Assembly: GCF_030150155.1 (NCBI RefSeq)
Contig: NZ_JASLGR010000031.1
Coordinates: 1 to 64,000, forward strand
Length of the DNA stretch: 64,000 bases
DNA from: Nocardioides sp.
Lineage (GTDB): Bacteria; Actinomycetota; Actinomycetes; Propionibacteriales; Nocardioidaceae
Direction: 5' to 3'
Part shown: positions 1-7,662 of the stretch, one piece after another
Layout of the letters: each line of letters opens with the position of its first letter
Numbering within the stretch: the stretch's first letter is position 1
Translations under genes and position numbers: made by a program
Notes under the pieces: generated by a model
What the model was told of the DNA's origin: nothing
Database searches by the model: none
The model's input: only the letters and a program-made list of their open reading frames with translations

Positions 1-198
1 ACCTGACTCATCAGCGGACACCTCCTCGGGGCGGCTCGCACACGTCACACACCCGACCAGGTGCGCGTCTCTTTCGTGCGCCGGCTTCGCCCCTACGGAT
101 CTCGGGGTGCCCTCACTGACGATCTACCCCGACTCTAGACACACCCACCGACAAAAGCTGCGACCCAGCACTTCAGCCGCCCCGGCTACCGTCGACCT
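1..198. other. Left-edge intergenic stretch
   Basis: No convincing coding frame, RNA or repeat is visible in this stretch. It is presumably the promoter region of the gene starting at 199 and possibly the tail of whatever lies to the left of the window. Confidence 0.4.
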
Positions 199-1068
199 AT
201 GGCCCCCGCGTCACCGCTCCAACCGCGTGCCGACCTCACCCCCGCCCAGTGGCTGGTCGGGGCCATACCCGCGTTCGGCGCCCGGGTCGACGAGCTGCTG
301 CCGCGCGGCTACCCGGCGTACGTCCGGCTCTTCCACCGCCCCGACCAGGGCATCCCCGGCCGCGACGACGATCGCTCCTGGGCCCAGGCGGCGCAGCGCC
401 ACGGGACCGTGCTCCATCCAGCAGCGCAGTGGCGCGCCCTCACCCGCGACAGCGCCGACGACGATGTCTTCCACAGCGACGTCCAGAGCGAGATCTTCCG
501 GAGCGACCCGACCGAGGGCACCCTCGACCGCGACACCCTGACCCGGCTCGCCACCCTGCTCAGCCGCCACACCGAGACCCCCGAGCGGTGCTACCTCGCT
601 CTCTGGGACGGCTTCGGGCAGCTCCCGAACAGCTGGCGTACGGCGCCCACCGTCGCGCTACCGGGTCGCGACTACCTGCTCTTCGGGCCTACGTCGATCG
701 GCACCGTGCCGGACCACGCGGTCGACTTCGAGGTCGCCGGCTGGGAGGAGGAGAGCGACTCCCCCACGGGGATCGCCTGGCGGGTGACAGCTCGCCTCGA
801 CAGCGACGAGCCCGCCCCCATCGACCCACAGGCCGCCTCGGCCGAGTTCGCCCGGCAGATGCGCGAGCAGCACGCCACCCAGTCGCCCACGCTGTGGTGG
901 CCCGAGGACCACGCCTGGATCGTGCTCTCCGAGATCGACTTCGACAGCACCCTGATCGGGTGCTCGGTGCCACTGCGCGACGCCCTCCTGGCCGACCCCG
1001 ACCTGGAGTGCCTGGAGGTCGGACCCGACACCTCCCTGGCCGACGACGCCGACCTGATCAACACCTGA
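199..1068 (+). CDS. Hypothetical protein, actinobacterial
   Basis: I do not recognise this 289-residue protein. It is soluble by appearance: no signal peptide, no membrane segment, acidic (many D/E), with several tryptophans (WWPEDHAW near residue 233). The tail SLADDADLINT is strongly acidic. The pattern recalls uncharacterised actinobacterial proteins of about 250-300 residues, but no catalytic motif can be named. The ATG at 199 is the first start after the upstream gap, and G/C wobble bias is consistent across the frame. It is monocistronic and ends before a hairpin at 1080-1108 shared with the convergent liv operon. Overlapping frames on both strands are shadows without this codon bias. 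Confidence 0.75.
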   Translation: MAPASPLQPRADLTPAQWLVGAIPAFGARVDELLPRGYPAYVRLFHRPDQGIPGRDDDRSWAQAAQRHGTVLHPAAQWRALTRDSADDDVFHSDVQSEIFRSDPTEGTLDRDTLTRLATLLSRHTETPERCYLALWDGFGQLPNSWRTAPTVALPGRDYLLFGPTSIGTVPDHAVDFEVAGWEEESDSPTGIAWRVTARLDSDEPAPIDPQAASAEFARQMREQHATQSPTLWWPEDHAWIVLSEIDFDSTLIGCSVPLRDALLADPDLECLEVGPDTSLADDADLINT

Positions 1069-1079
1069 CCGGACGGCGC

Positions 1080-1108
1080 AGGGCCCGCCTGCGTGCGCAA
1101 GCGGGCCC
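1080..1108. terminator. Convergent hairpin terminator
   Basis: GGGCCCGC (1081-1088) pairs with GCGGGCCC (1101-1108), and a small inner TGCG/CGCA pairing lies in the loop. It sits between the 3' end of the hypothetical gene (stop 1068) and the 3' end of livM (stop at 1146), so it can serve both strands. No long T tract follows, as is usual in this GC range. Confidence 0.6.
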
Positions 1109-1145
1109 CTCGTCGTACCGACTCCGGCTCGTACGCCGGCCGGGC

Positions 1146-2195
1146 TCAGCCCCGCAGCCGGTAGTGCACCGGGAACGCGTGCAGCTTGCCCCGCGTCACC
1201 AGACCCCACAGGCCTTGCGGGGCGGCCAGCACGATCACGATCGCGACGACGCCGAGGATCACCATGTACCAGGTGCCGAGGTCGGCGAGCTGGTTCTGCA
1301 GCACCCAGTAGAGCACCGCCCCGACGATCGGGCCCTCGATCGTGCCGATCCCGCCGATGATCACGATGAAGATCATCGCCGCGGTGTAGCTGACCGAGTA
1401 GCTCGACTCCGGGCCGACCCGGAGGTTGTTGATCGCGATCAGCGCACCGGCCAGGCCCGCTCCCCCGGCCGCGGCCAGGTAGACGATCCGTCGGCCGCGG
1501 TCGACCGAGACGCCGACGTTGGCCGCAGCGACACGCTCGTCACGGATCGCGGTCAGGCCGAGCCCGACCCGCGAGCGCATCAGCAGGTAGGTGCCGAGCA
1601 CCACGATCACGGTGACCGCCAGCGCCAGCCAGTAGACCGTCGCCACCCGGGTGACCCGGTCGGTACCGCGGAACGCGTCCAGGGACATCCCGGCCCCGCC
1701 ACCGAGCGCGTCGAACTGGGTGGTGAGCAGCTTGATCACCTCCGCCACCACCCAGGTGCCGATCGCGAAGTAGCCGCCGACGAGGCGGAAGACCAGGAAC
1801 GAGGCCAGGTAGGCGACCGCGACGCAGACCACGGCGGAGCAGAGCACCGCCCCGATCAGCGGTACGCCGAGGGTGTCGGCGATGTAGAAGGTGCCGTAGC
1901 CGCCGACGCCGATGAACGCCTGCTGCCCGACCGAGACCATGCCGCCGTAGCCGGCCAGCAAGTTCCAGGTGGTGCCCAGGATGACCAGGGTGAAGAGGTT
2001 CACCAGGTTGCCGAGCTGGCCGAGGCTGACGGTGTAGGGCACCACCACGGCGAGCACGACGACCGCGACCGCCAGGACACCGAAGGCGATGCCGCCCTTG
2101 ACGTCCCCGCGGGCGACCTTGACCTCCCCCGACGAGCCCGAGGGCGAGGACGAGGACGGCGACGGAGAACCCGTGGATGCGGTGAGCGCGCTCAT
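1146..2195 (-). CDS. livM: Branched-chain amino acid ABC transporter permease LivM
   Basis: This 349-residue inner-membrane permease of the HAAT family pairs with LivH to form the channel. The N-terminal ~35 residues are a Ser/Pro-rich cytoplasmic tail, followed by about eight to ten hydrophobic segments. The conserved EAA-like stretch is AIRDERVAAANVGV in the second half. The start is the ATG at 2195, whose A doubles as the last base of the livH TGA stop (TGATG), a translational-coupling arrangement. It is the last gene of the five-gene operon. Substrate could be Leu/Ile/Val, but many actinobacterial members move urea, amides or aromatic acids, so substrate is unproven. Confidence 0.9.
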   Translation of the reverse strand: MSALTASTGSPSPSSSSPSGSSGEVKVARGDVKGGIAFGVLAVAVVVLAVVVPYTVSLGQLGNLVNLFTLVILGTTWNLLAGYGGMVSVGQQAFIGVGGYGTFYIADTLGVPLIGAVLCSAVVCVAVAYLASFLVFRLVGGYFAIGTWVVAEVIKLLTTQFDALGGGAGMSLDAFRGTDRVTRVATVYWLALAVTVIVVLGTYLLMRSRVGLGLTAIRDERVAAANVGVSVDRGRRIVYLAAAGGAGLAGALIAINNLRVGPESSYSVSYTAAMIFIVIIGGIGTIEGPIVGAVLYWVLQNQLADLGTWYMVILGVVAIVIVLAAPQGLWGLVTRGKLHAFPVHYRLRG

Positions 2196-3067
2196 CAGGC
2201 CACCTTCACTTTCGACATGAGGCCCTGCGGGCGCAGCAGCAGCACCAGCAGGAAGACGATGTGTCCGGCGAGGACGCCCCACGCCGGGTCGATCTGGGCA
2301 CCGACGGTCTGGGCGACGCCGAGCACCAGCGCGCCGGCCAGGGTGCCCCACAGCGACCCGAGGCCGCCGATGATGACCGCCTCGAAGGCGAAGAGCAGCA
2401 CCAGGTCGCCGTACCCGGGCGAGAAGACGGTGCTCATCCCGATCACCACCCCGGCCAGCGCGACGGTGGCGATCGCGATCGCGGTGGCCAGCGCGTAGAC
2501 GTGGGCGTTGTTGATCCCCATCACCCGCGCGGTGTCGGGGTCGTCGCTGGTGGCGCGCATCGCCCGGCCCTGCGAGGTGCGGCCGAGGAAGAGCTCGATC
2601 GCCCCGATCACCAGCACCGCCGCGATCAGCACCAGCACGGAGAACCAGCCGATCGAGATGTCGCCGGTGATCTTGAGGGAGGCGGTCTCCAAGGAGCCGA
2701 TCCCGATGTGGCGCGAGTCGGCGCTGAAGTGCTCCTGGAGCAGGTTCACCACCACGATCGAGAGCCCGAAGGAGACCAGCAGCGGCTCCAGCTCGCCGGC
2801 CTTGAGCGCCCTGTTGAACAGCCCCCGCTGGAGCAGGTAGCCGATCCCGGCGAAGACGACCACGGTGATGACCAGGGCCAGCCAGGTGGGCAGACCCAGG
2901 GTGTCGACACACCAGAAGGCGCCGTACGCCGCTGCCACCGCGATGGTCCCGTGCGCGAGGTTCACGATCCGCATCACACCGAAGATCAGGGAGAGCCCGC
3001 ACGCCAGCAGGGCGTACTGGCCACCGAGCAGGATGCCCTGCACGATGGCGTTGAGAGTGGTGCCCAT
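2195..3067 (-). CDS. livH: Branched-chain amino acid ABC transporter permease LivH
   Basis: A 290-residue permease with the family's opening (MGTTLNAIVQGILLGGQYAL) and the signature FGVMRIVNLAHG near residue 40. About eight membrane segments are visible, and RATSDDPDTARVMGIN near residue 165 is the cytoplasmic loop that contacts the ATPases. The ATG at 3067 overlaps the TGA of livF by one base; a longer frame upstream only reads through livF in a shadow frame. It works as the partner of LivM. Confidence 0.9.
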   Translation of the reverse strand: MGTTLNAIVQGILLGGQYALLACGLSLIFGVMRIVNLAHGTIAVAAAYGAFWCVDTLGLPTWLALVITVVVFAGIGYLLQRGLFNRALKAGELEPLLVSFGLSIVVVNLLQEHFSADSRHIGIGSLETASLKITGDISIGWFSVLVLIAAVLVIGAIELFLGRTSQGRAMRATSDDPDTARVMGINNAHVYALATAIAIATVALAGVVIGMSTVFSPGYGDLVLLFAFEAVIIGGLGSLWGTLAGALVLGVAQTVGAQIDPAWGVLAGHIVFLLVLLLRPQGLMSKVKVA

Positions 3068-3780
3068 CAGTGGCTCCGTTCCAGTCCGAAGTACGCCGCC
3101 GCGACGGCGTCGCGGTCCAGCCCCTCGGCCGGACCTTCCAGCACGGTCCTGCCCTCCAGCAGGCACTGCACCCGGTCGGCGACCGAGAGCGCCTGGTTGA
3201 GGTCCTGCTCGACGACCAGCACGGTGGTGCCCTGGGCGGTGATCGCGGGCAGGGCCGCGTAGATCTCCTTGACCACGACCGGGGCCAGGCCCAGCGAGAC
3301 CTCGTCGAGGAGCAGCAGCCGGGGGTTGCTCATCAGGGCACGGGCGATCGCCGCGGCCTGCTGCTCACCGCCCGACAGGTGCGCGCCGTAGCGCTCGCGC
3401 CGGTCCGAGACCAGCGGGAAGGTCTCGTAGATCCGCTGCAGGTTCCACGGACCCGGCCGCTTCCGGTACGCCCCCACGAGGAGGTTCTCCTCGATGGTGA
3501 GGCTCGGGAAGATCTTGCGACCTTCCGGGGTGAGCGCGATCCCGGCCTCGACCCGTGTGAACGACGGCAGCGGGGCGATGTCGTCGCCGTCGTACCAGAC
3601 AGCGCCGTCGGTCGTCGGCATCAGACCGGCGATGGTCTTGAGCAGCGTCGACTTGCCGGCGCCGTTGGCCCCGATCACGGCCAGGGTCTCGCCCTCGGCC
3701 AGGGTCAAGTCGATGCCGTACAGCGCCTGGAAGTCGCCGTAGTGGGTGCTGACACCCTCGAGCTCGAGCAGCGCGCTCAT
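3067..3780 (-). CDS. livF: Branched-chain amino acid ABC transporter ATPase LivF
   Basis: A 237-residue ATP-binding subunit. Walker A is GANGAGKST near residue 36, the signature is LSGGEQQAAAIARAL near 137, and Walker B is LLLLDEVSLGL near 156, followed by the switch histidine region VVEQD (Gln-Asp replaces the usual E-H context, as is common in LivF). The ATG at 3780 overlaps the livG stop in an ATGA. Length matches LivF (about 235). It acts with LivG to energise the LivH/LivM channel. Confidence 0.9.
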   Translation of the reverse strand: MSALLELEGVSTHYGDFQALYGIDLTLAEGETLAVIGANGAGKSTLLKTIAGLMPTTDGAVWYDGDDIAPLPSFTRVEAGIALTPEGRKIFPSLTIEENLLVGAYRKRPGPWNLQRIYETFPLVSDRRERYGAHLSGGEQQAAAIARALMSNPRLLLLDEVSLGLAPVVVKEIYAALPAITAQGTTVLVVEQDLNQALSVADRVQCLLEGRTVLEGPAEGLDRDAVAAAYFGLERSH

Positions 3781-4517
3781 GCGACCTCCCCCGCACCGGC
3801 CACGGCCCCGAGGTAGACCTCGAGCACCTTCGGGTGGGCCATCACCTCGCGCACCGTGCCGCTGGCGATGATCTCGCCGCCGGCCAGGCAGAGCGCCGAG
3901 TCGGCGATGTCGTTGAGCGCGTGCACGACGTGCTCGATCCACACGATCGTGACGCCGGAGGCCTTGAGCTCGCTCAGCACCCGGATCAGCTCGGGCAGCT
4001 CGTGCTCGCTCAGGCCGCCCGCGATCTCGTCGAGCAGGATCAGCTTCGGGTCGGTCGCCAGTGCTCGCGCCAGCTCCAGCCGCTTGCGGTCCAGCAGGCG
4101 CAGGGCGCCCGCCTTCTCGTTGGCCAGCCGCGACATCCCCGCGGTCTCGACCGCTGCGGCGGCGCGCTCGTAGGCGTGCCGACCGCGCTGGCCGCCACCG
4201 AAGCTGGCCGCGACCAGGACGTTCTCGAAGACGGTCATCCCCGAGAACGGCCGCGGCACCTGGAAGGTTCGCGCGATCCCGGCGGCACTGCGCTTGGCCG
4301 CCGAGGTGTGGGTGATGTCGTGACCGTCGTAGGTGATGGTCCCGGCATCGGCGGGCAGCGCCCCGCTGATCATGGACAGGAGCGTCGACTTGCCGGCGCC
4401 GTTGGGTCCGAGCACGGCCAGGGCCGCGCCGGCGGGCACCTCGAAGGAGATGCCGTCGGCGGTGACCACCGCACCGAACCGTTTGGCCAGGCCGTCGACA
4501 CGCAGCAGCGGTGTCAT
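3777..4517 (-). CDS. livG: Branched-chain amino acid ABC transporter ATPase LivG
   Basis: A 246-residue ATPase with Walker A GPNGAGKST near residue 37 and the LivG-typical GIARTFQVPRPFSGMTVFEN. The Walker B region LILLDEIAGGLS is intact. The usual signature LSGGQ is replaced by ALRLLDRKRLELARALA, a known variation in LivG-type subunits. The ATG at 4517 lies 5 bases after the stop of the binding-protein gene. The 3' end overlaps livF by 4 bases (ATGA). Confidence 0.88.
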   Translation of the reverse strand: MTPLLRVDGLAKRFGAVVTADGISFEVPAGAALAVLGPNGAGKSTLLSMISGALPADAGTITYDGHDITHTSAAKRSAAGIARTFQVPRPFSGMTVFENVLVAASFGGGQRGRHAYERAAAAVETAGMSRLANEKAGALRLLDRKRLELARALATDPKLILLDEIAGGLSEHELPELIRVLSELKASGVTIVWIEHVVHALNDIADSALCLAGGEIIASGTVREVMAHPKVLEVYLGAVAGAGEVA

Positions 4518-4522
4518 CGGGC

Positions 4523-5803
4523 TCACCAGGTCAGCGCTTCGGGCTTGCCACCCAGCGGCGTCTTCGGGTTGAGCGAGTTCTCCACGATCACCAGATCGAA
4601 CGGATGCTTGCCGTTCGTGGACAGGCGCCACTGCCCACCCGCGACCGGCGTCTTGGCGACGTACGCCGGCACGTTCGGGTCGGCGCCCCAGGCGACCTTC
4701 CCCACGATCGTGTCCACGCTCAGCGTCCCCAGAGCGGTGTTGATCGCGGCGGCGTCGGTGGAACCTGCCTTCTGCACTGCCGCCGCGGCGACCTCGAAGA
4801 GCGCCTCGGCGAAGCCGAGCGGCTGGCTCCACTGCTTGCCGGTCTCCTTCTCGTAGGCGTCGGCCAGCTCCTGCGAGGTCTGCCCGGTCAGCGAGCTGGT
4901 GAACGGCGAGGTGGGGTGCCACCAGACCTCGGTGGAGACGTTGTTGCCGATCTTGCCGACCGACTCGACCACGCTGGGGAAGAGCATCGCCTTGCCGATG
5001 GTGGCGACCTTGGGCTTGAAGCCCTGCTGGGCCGCCTGCTTCCAGAAGGTGGTGAAGTCCGGCGGGATCGGCAGCCCGACGATGACGTCGTCGCCCTTGA
5101 ACTTGGAGATCTGGGCGGAGAAGTCCTTGGTGCCGTCGGTGTAGGCGCCGGGGTTGTTGATCGTCACCCCGGAGTCCTTGGTCAGGGTCGGGAAGTTCGC
5201 GGCCCAGGCGGTGCCGTCGGCGTCGTTGGGGAAGAGCCCGGCGGCCTTGCCGTTGTTCGGGATCGCCTTCCAGATGTTGGCGTAGATCTGGGCGACGTCC
5301 TCCAGGCCCCAGAAGAAGTGGTGGCTCCACTTCAGGTCGGCCGGCTTGGAACCGCTGCGGATTGCGAACGGCTGCCACGGGCTGACGCTGGTCAGGCAGG
5401 GCACGGAGTTGGCCTCGCACTGCTCCGAGACCGGGTTGTCGATCGTCGGGGTGCCGTCGGAGATCAGCAGGTTGGCACCGTCGTTGTTGATCAGGTCGGC
5501 CGCGACCTGGCCGGCCCGGGAGGTGTCGGACTGGGAGTCGGCGGTGACGATCTTGACCTTGTACTCCTTGTCACCCGCCTTGATCGGGTGGTCCTTGAAG
5601 TACGCCGTCATCTGCTTGACCACGTAGTTGTTCGGCGTGCTGAAGTCGGCCAGCGAGCCGGTGTCGGTGGTCACGAACCCGATCGTGAAGGTGTCCGACT
5701 CCGAGGAGCCCGATGCGCCGCCGATGCCGCCCCCACAGGCGGCCAAGGTGAGCGAGGAGGCGACGGCGATCGCCGCGACTCCGGTGGGACGAACCAGCTT
5801 CAT
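4523..5803 (-). CDS. ABC transporter substrate-binding lipoprotein (LivK-type)
   Basis: A 426-residue periplasmic-binding protein type I, first gene of the operon. The signal peptide ends in the lipobox LTLAAC, so Cys23 is the lipidated residue; a Gly/Ser linker follows. The mature part begins FTIGFVTTDTGSLADF, typical of the amino-acid/amide binding class. The ATG at 5803 is preceded by a GGGAGA ribosome site. The ligand cannot be read from sequence; actinobacterial relatives include branched-chain amino acid, urea/amide and aromatic-acid binders. The gene is 239 bases from the divergent PAP2 gene, with a CRP-like box 59-74 bases upstream of its start. Confidence 0.85.
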   Translation of the reverse strand: MKLVRPTGVAAIAVASSLTLAACGGGIGGASGSSESDTFTIGFVTTDTGSLADFSTPNNYVVKQMTAYFKDHPIKAGDKEYKVKIVTADSQSDTSRAGQVAADLINNDGANLLISDGTPTIDNPVSEQCEANSVPCLTSVSPWQPFAIRSGSKPADLKWSHHFFWGLEDVAQIYANIWKAIPNNGKAAGLFPNDADGTAWAANFPTLTKDSGVTINNPGAYTDGTKDFSAQISKFKGDDVIVGLPIPPDFTTFWKQAAQQGFKPKVATIGKAMLFPSVVESVGKIGNNVSTEVWWHPTSPFTSSLTGQTSQELADAYEKETGKQWSQPLGFAEALFEVAAAAVQKAGSTDAAAINTALGTLSVDTIVGKVAWGADPNVPAYVAKTPVAGGQWRLSTNGKHPFDLVIVENSLNPKTPLGGKPEALTW

Positions 5804-5861
5804 CTCAAAATCTCCCTGGTCATGACGCGCTCGGTCGCGCGAAACATGAGCGTCAGCATGA

Positions 5862-5877
5862 GGTGACCTGCGTCACA
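5862..5877 (-). promoter_or_regulatory. CRP/GlxR-like box upstream of the liv operon
   Basis: GGTGA-N6-TCACA differs from the CRP-family consensus TGTGA-N6-TCACA at one base. It lies 59 bases upstream of the binding-protein start, a plausible activator position. Two similar boxes lie before the oligopeptide operon (50328) and the stress-protein gene (60274). Confidence 0.45.
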
Positions 5878-5910
5878 CAGCTGCGCTTCGGAGGGAAAGG
5901 TGGCGGAAAT

Positions 5911-5960
5911 CGAAAGTTTCGGCGGGACGTGAACGCGCGGTCAGGTTCGTTGCAGCAACG
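5911..5960. promoter_or_regulatory. Two small palindromes in the liv/PAP2 divergent region
   Basis: CGAAAGTTTCG (5911-5921) is a perfect 11-base palindrome and CGTTGCAGCAACG (5948-5960) a perfect 13-base one. Both sit in the 239-base gap between divergent genes, where operators are expected. The cognate regulators are unknown. Confidence 0.35.
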
Positions 5961-6042
5961 TCGGCCTACGGTGCGTCCCGGTGGCGGGTGCTCCGCCCCC
6001 GGAAGCAGTGACGATCGGCGACGATCAGGGTGGAGATGTGGC

Positions 6043-6693
6043 ATGACAGCGGCGGCGGGCAACGATCAGCATGTGGTCTGGGCGGGACTGAACGAACGGT
6101 GGTTCGACGCCGTCAACACGTTCTCCCGGCACACCCCGTGGCTGCACACCCCCGCTCGCCTCTTCGCGCAGTACGGCGTCGTCGTGTTCGCCCTGATCCT
6201 GCTGTGGTCGTGGTGGCGCGCCCGGTCCACGGGTGAGCCGCGCAGCGTGGCGGCCTCGGTCTGGGCGCCGTTCGGGATGCTGATCGCGGTCGGGCTCAAC
6301 CAGTTCATCAGCAACGCGGTCACCGAGCCGCGCCCCTTCGTGGTCTTCTCACATGCGTTGGTGCTGGCGCACCACAGCACCGACTACTCGTTCCCGAGCG
6401 ACCACTCGGTGATGGCGGGGGCGGTCGCGATCGGCGTCCTGCTGGCGCACCGTCGGCTGGGCCTGATCACCGTCGGCCTGGCGATCCTGATGGCGGCGGC
6501 CCGGGTCTACATCGGGGTGCACTTCCCCCTCGACGTGATCGCCGGCCTGCTGGTCGGAGGCGTGGTCGCGCTCGGCACGTTCTTCGTGCTGCGACCGCTG
6601 CTGCTCCGCCTGGTGGCTCTGGTGGCCCATACGCCGCTGCGCTGGTTCGTCGCGCCGCAGCGGGCGCAGATCAGCGGCGCCGGCCGCTGGTGA
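6043..6693 (+). CDS. PAP2-family membrane phosphatase
   Basis: A 216-residue integral membrane phosphatase. The three PAP2 signature blocks are visible: TEPRP (block 1, Arg), FPSDHSVMAG (block 2, catalytic His) and ARVYIGVHFPLDV (block 3, Arg and His). About six hydrophobic helices fit the family. Likely substrates are prenyl or phosphatidyl phosphates, for instance undecaprenyl diphosphate in a BcrC-like role, but this is inferred. The ATG at 6043 is chosen because GGTGGAG precedes it; an in-frame extension to 5863 would read through the regulatory gap with no hydrophobic content. Its 3' end overlaps the convergent small gene by 23 bases. Confidence 0.85.
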   Translation: MTAAAGNDQHVVWAGLNERWFDAVNTFSRHTPWLHTPARLFAQYGVVVFALILLWSWWRARSTGEPRSVAASVWAPFGMLIAVGLNQFISNAVTEPRPFVVFSHALVLAHHSTDYSFPSDHSVMAGAVAIGVLLAHRRLGLITVGLAILMAAARVYIGVHFPLDVIAGLLVGGVVALGTFFVLRPLLLRLVALVAHTPLRWFVAPQRAQISGAGRW

Positions 6694-6868
6694 AGATCAC
6701 GTAGAGCAGCGCGACGCCGAGGCCGGCCAGGAGTCCGCCGACGGTGGCGATGCCCCGCGACGGGGTGGCGTGGCCGATCCAGCCGTTGGCCTGGGCGGTC
6801 CAGATGCCGCCGAGGGCCAGCATCCCGATCGCAGCCAGGACGGCCAGCACCTTCAGTACCGCAGACAT
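6671..6868 (-). CDS. Small two-helix membrane protein
   Basis: A 65-residue protein made almost entirely of two hydrophobic helices (residues about 5-25 and 40-58), with ANGWIGHATPSRGIAT between them and the basic tail SGRRR. The ATG at 6868 has GGTGGAGAG just upstream, which supports it over the longer frame from 6916. No function can be assigned. It ends inside the convergent PAP2 gene. Confidence 0.65.
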   Translation of the reverse strand: MSAVLKVLAVLAAIGMLALGGIWTAQANGWIGHATPSRGIATVGGLLAGLGVALLYVIFTSGRRR

Positions 6869-6932
6869 CTCTCCACCTTCACGCTTCGCACCGGAGCAGC
6901 CCGGCGCGCACGTCATCGTAACCGGACGCCGA

Positions 6933-6965
6933 AAGGCCGCCCGACCCCACGGGGCAGGCGGCCTT
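6933..6965 (-). terminator. Hairpin terminator of the 6995-7426 lipoprotein gene
   Basis: AAGGCCGCC (6933-6941) and GGCGGCCTT (6957-6965) form a perfect 9-bp stem 30 bases past the stop of the minus-strand lipoprotein gene. On the minus strand the right flank ends in TT. Confidence 0.65.
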
Positions 6966-6994
6966 CGGGTGTCCGGCGCGAGGCGCCGACGGGC

Positions 6995-7426
6995 TCAGTT
7001 CGAGGCGAACGCCGACGGGTCGATGCTCGACAGCGCCGACGGGTCGATGCTCGGCAGGTCGCTCGGGTCGATCGACGCGCTCGGCGAGGAGGTGAGGTCC
7101 TTGACGGCGTCCTTGGCGCACTCGCCGGCCGCACCGGTGGTCACCTTGGTGAAGGCGTCCTTGTCCTTGCTGCTCGGCTTGTAGTTCTCCTTCTTCTCCA
7201 CCAGGGCGTTGAGGAACCCGTCGGAGAGGTCGGAGTCGTGGAACGCCTTGCCCATGCAGTTGGCGACCGAGTCGGAGATGTCACCGAAGGTCGAGGTCTC
7301 GCTCTTGAGCACGCCGGCGATCTTGTCGGCGGAGGGACGGCCACCGCCACCACCGCAGGCGGCGAGCGTGCCGAGCGAGCCGACGACGAGGGCAGCGGCG
7401 ACGAGACGGATCTTGTAGACGTTCAT
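6995..7426 (-). CDS. Secreted lipoprotein with SIDPS tail repeats
   Basis: A 143-residue protein of unknown function. A signal peptide ends in the lipobox GTLAAC, so Cys24 should be lipidated, and a Gly run follows. The mature domain (about residues 32-115) has two cysteines (VANCMGKAF and GECAKDAV) that may form a disulfide. The C-terminus is an imperfect SIDPSDLP / SIDPSALS / SIDPSAFA repeat, likely a flexible tail. The ATG at 7426 has a GGAAGG ribosome site. It is monocistronic, with a promoter region holding three direct repeats upstream of a -35 (see 7488-7567). Confidence 0.75.
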   Translation of the reverse strand: MNVYKIRLVAAALVVGSLGTLAACGGGGGRPSADKIAGVLKSETSTFGDISDSVANCMGKAFHDSDLSDGFLNALVEKKENYKPSSKDKDAFTKVTTGAAGECAKDAVKDLTSSPSASIDPSDLPSIDPSALSSIDPSAFASN

Positions 7427-7487
7427 GTGGAGCCTTCCGAGAGTCTGCGCGTGGAGGGTGCGCAGGCAGGTATGTGTACGGACCTGT

Positions 7488-7567
7488 GAGGTCCCACGTA
7501 GGAACCTCTCACGTCACAGACGTCAATCACACGCTTTCCTGATGCAATTCCTGAGAAATTCCTGATG
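7488..7567 (-). promoter_or_regulatory. Promoter with three 11-12-nt-phased direct repeats
   Basis: Reading the minus strand, TTGACG (7526-7521) is followed 17 bases later by TCCTAC (7503-7498), a possible -35/-10 pair for the lipoprotein gene. Just upstream, TCAGGAA occurs three times on the minus strand (plus-strand TTCCTGA starting at 7536, 7548 and 7559), spaced 12 and 11 bases, one helix turn each. This is the layout used by SARP- or PhoP-type activators. An inverted repeat GAGGTCC / GGAACCTC (7488-7494, 7501-7508) overlaps the -10. Confidence 0.5.
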
Positions 7568-7574
7568 AAGATCC

Positions 7575-7662
7575 CCGAATTGAGGGTTTCCCACCGCCGA
7601 CTTCCGGGTTCGCCACCGCCGACTTCCGGGTTCACCACCGTCCAGATCCGGGTTCGCCACCT
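7575..7662. repeat. 22-nt tandem repeat array A
   Basis: Four head-to-tail 22-base units at 7575, 7597, 7619 and 7641. Unit 2 is CCGACTTCCGGGTTCGCCAC followed by CG; unit 3 differs by one base, unit 4 carries the variant TCCAGATCCGGGTT, and unit 1 is degenerate with GGGTTTCCC. The array abuts the stop codon of the LuxR-type gene and would lie in its 3' transcript. The same units recur at 12255-12342 in the same orientation. Confidence 0.85.

Noticed and set aside
249..2498. Very long open frame running through the hypothetical gene and across livM in antisense
   Set aside because: It is an Arg/Pro/Gly-rich shadow caused by high GC; the real genes show family motifs and the expected wobble bias.
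7575..7662. CRISPR array
   Set aside because: Units are contiguous 22-mers with no spacers, and there are no cas genes nearby.
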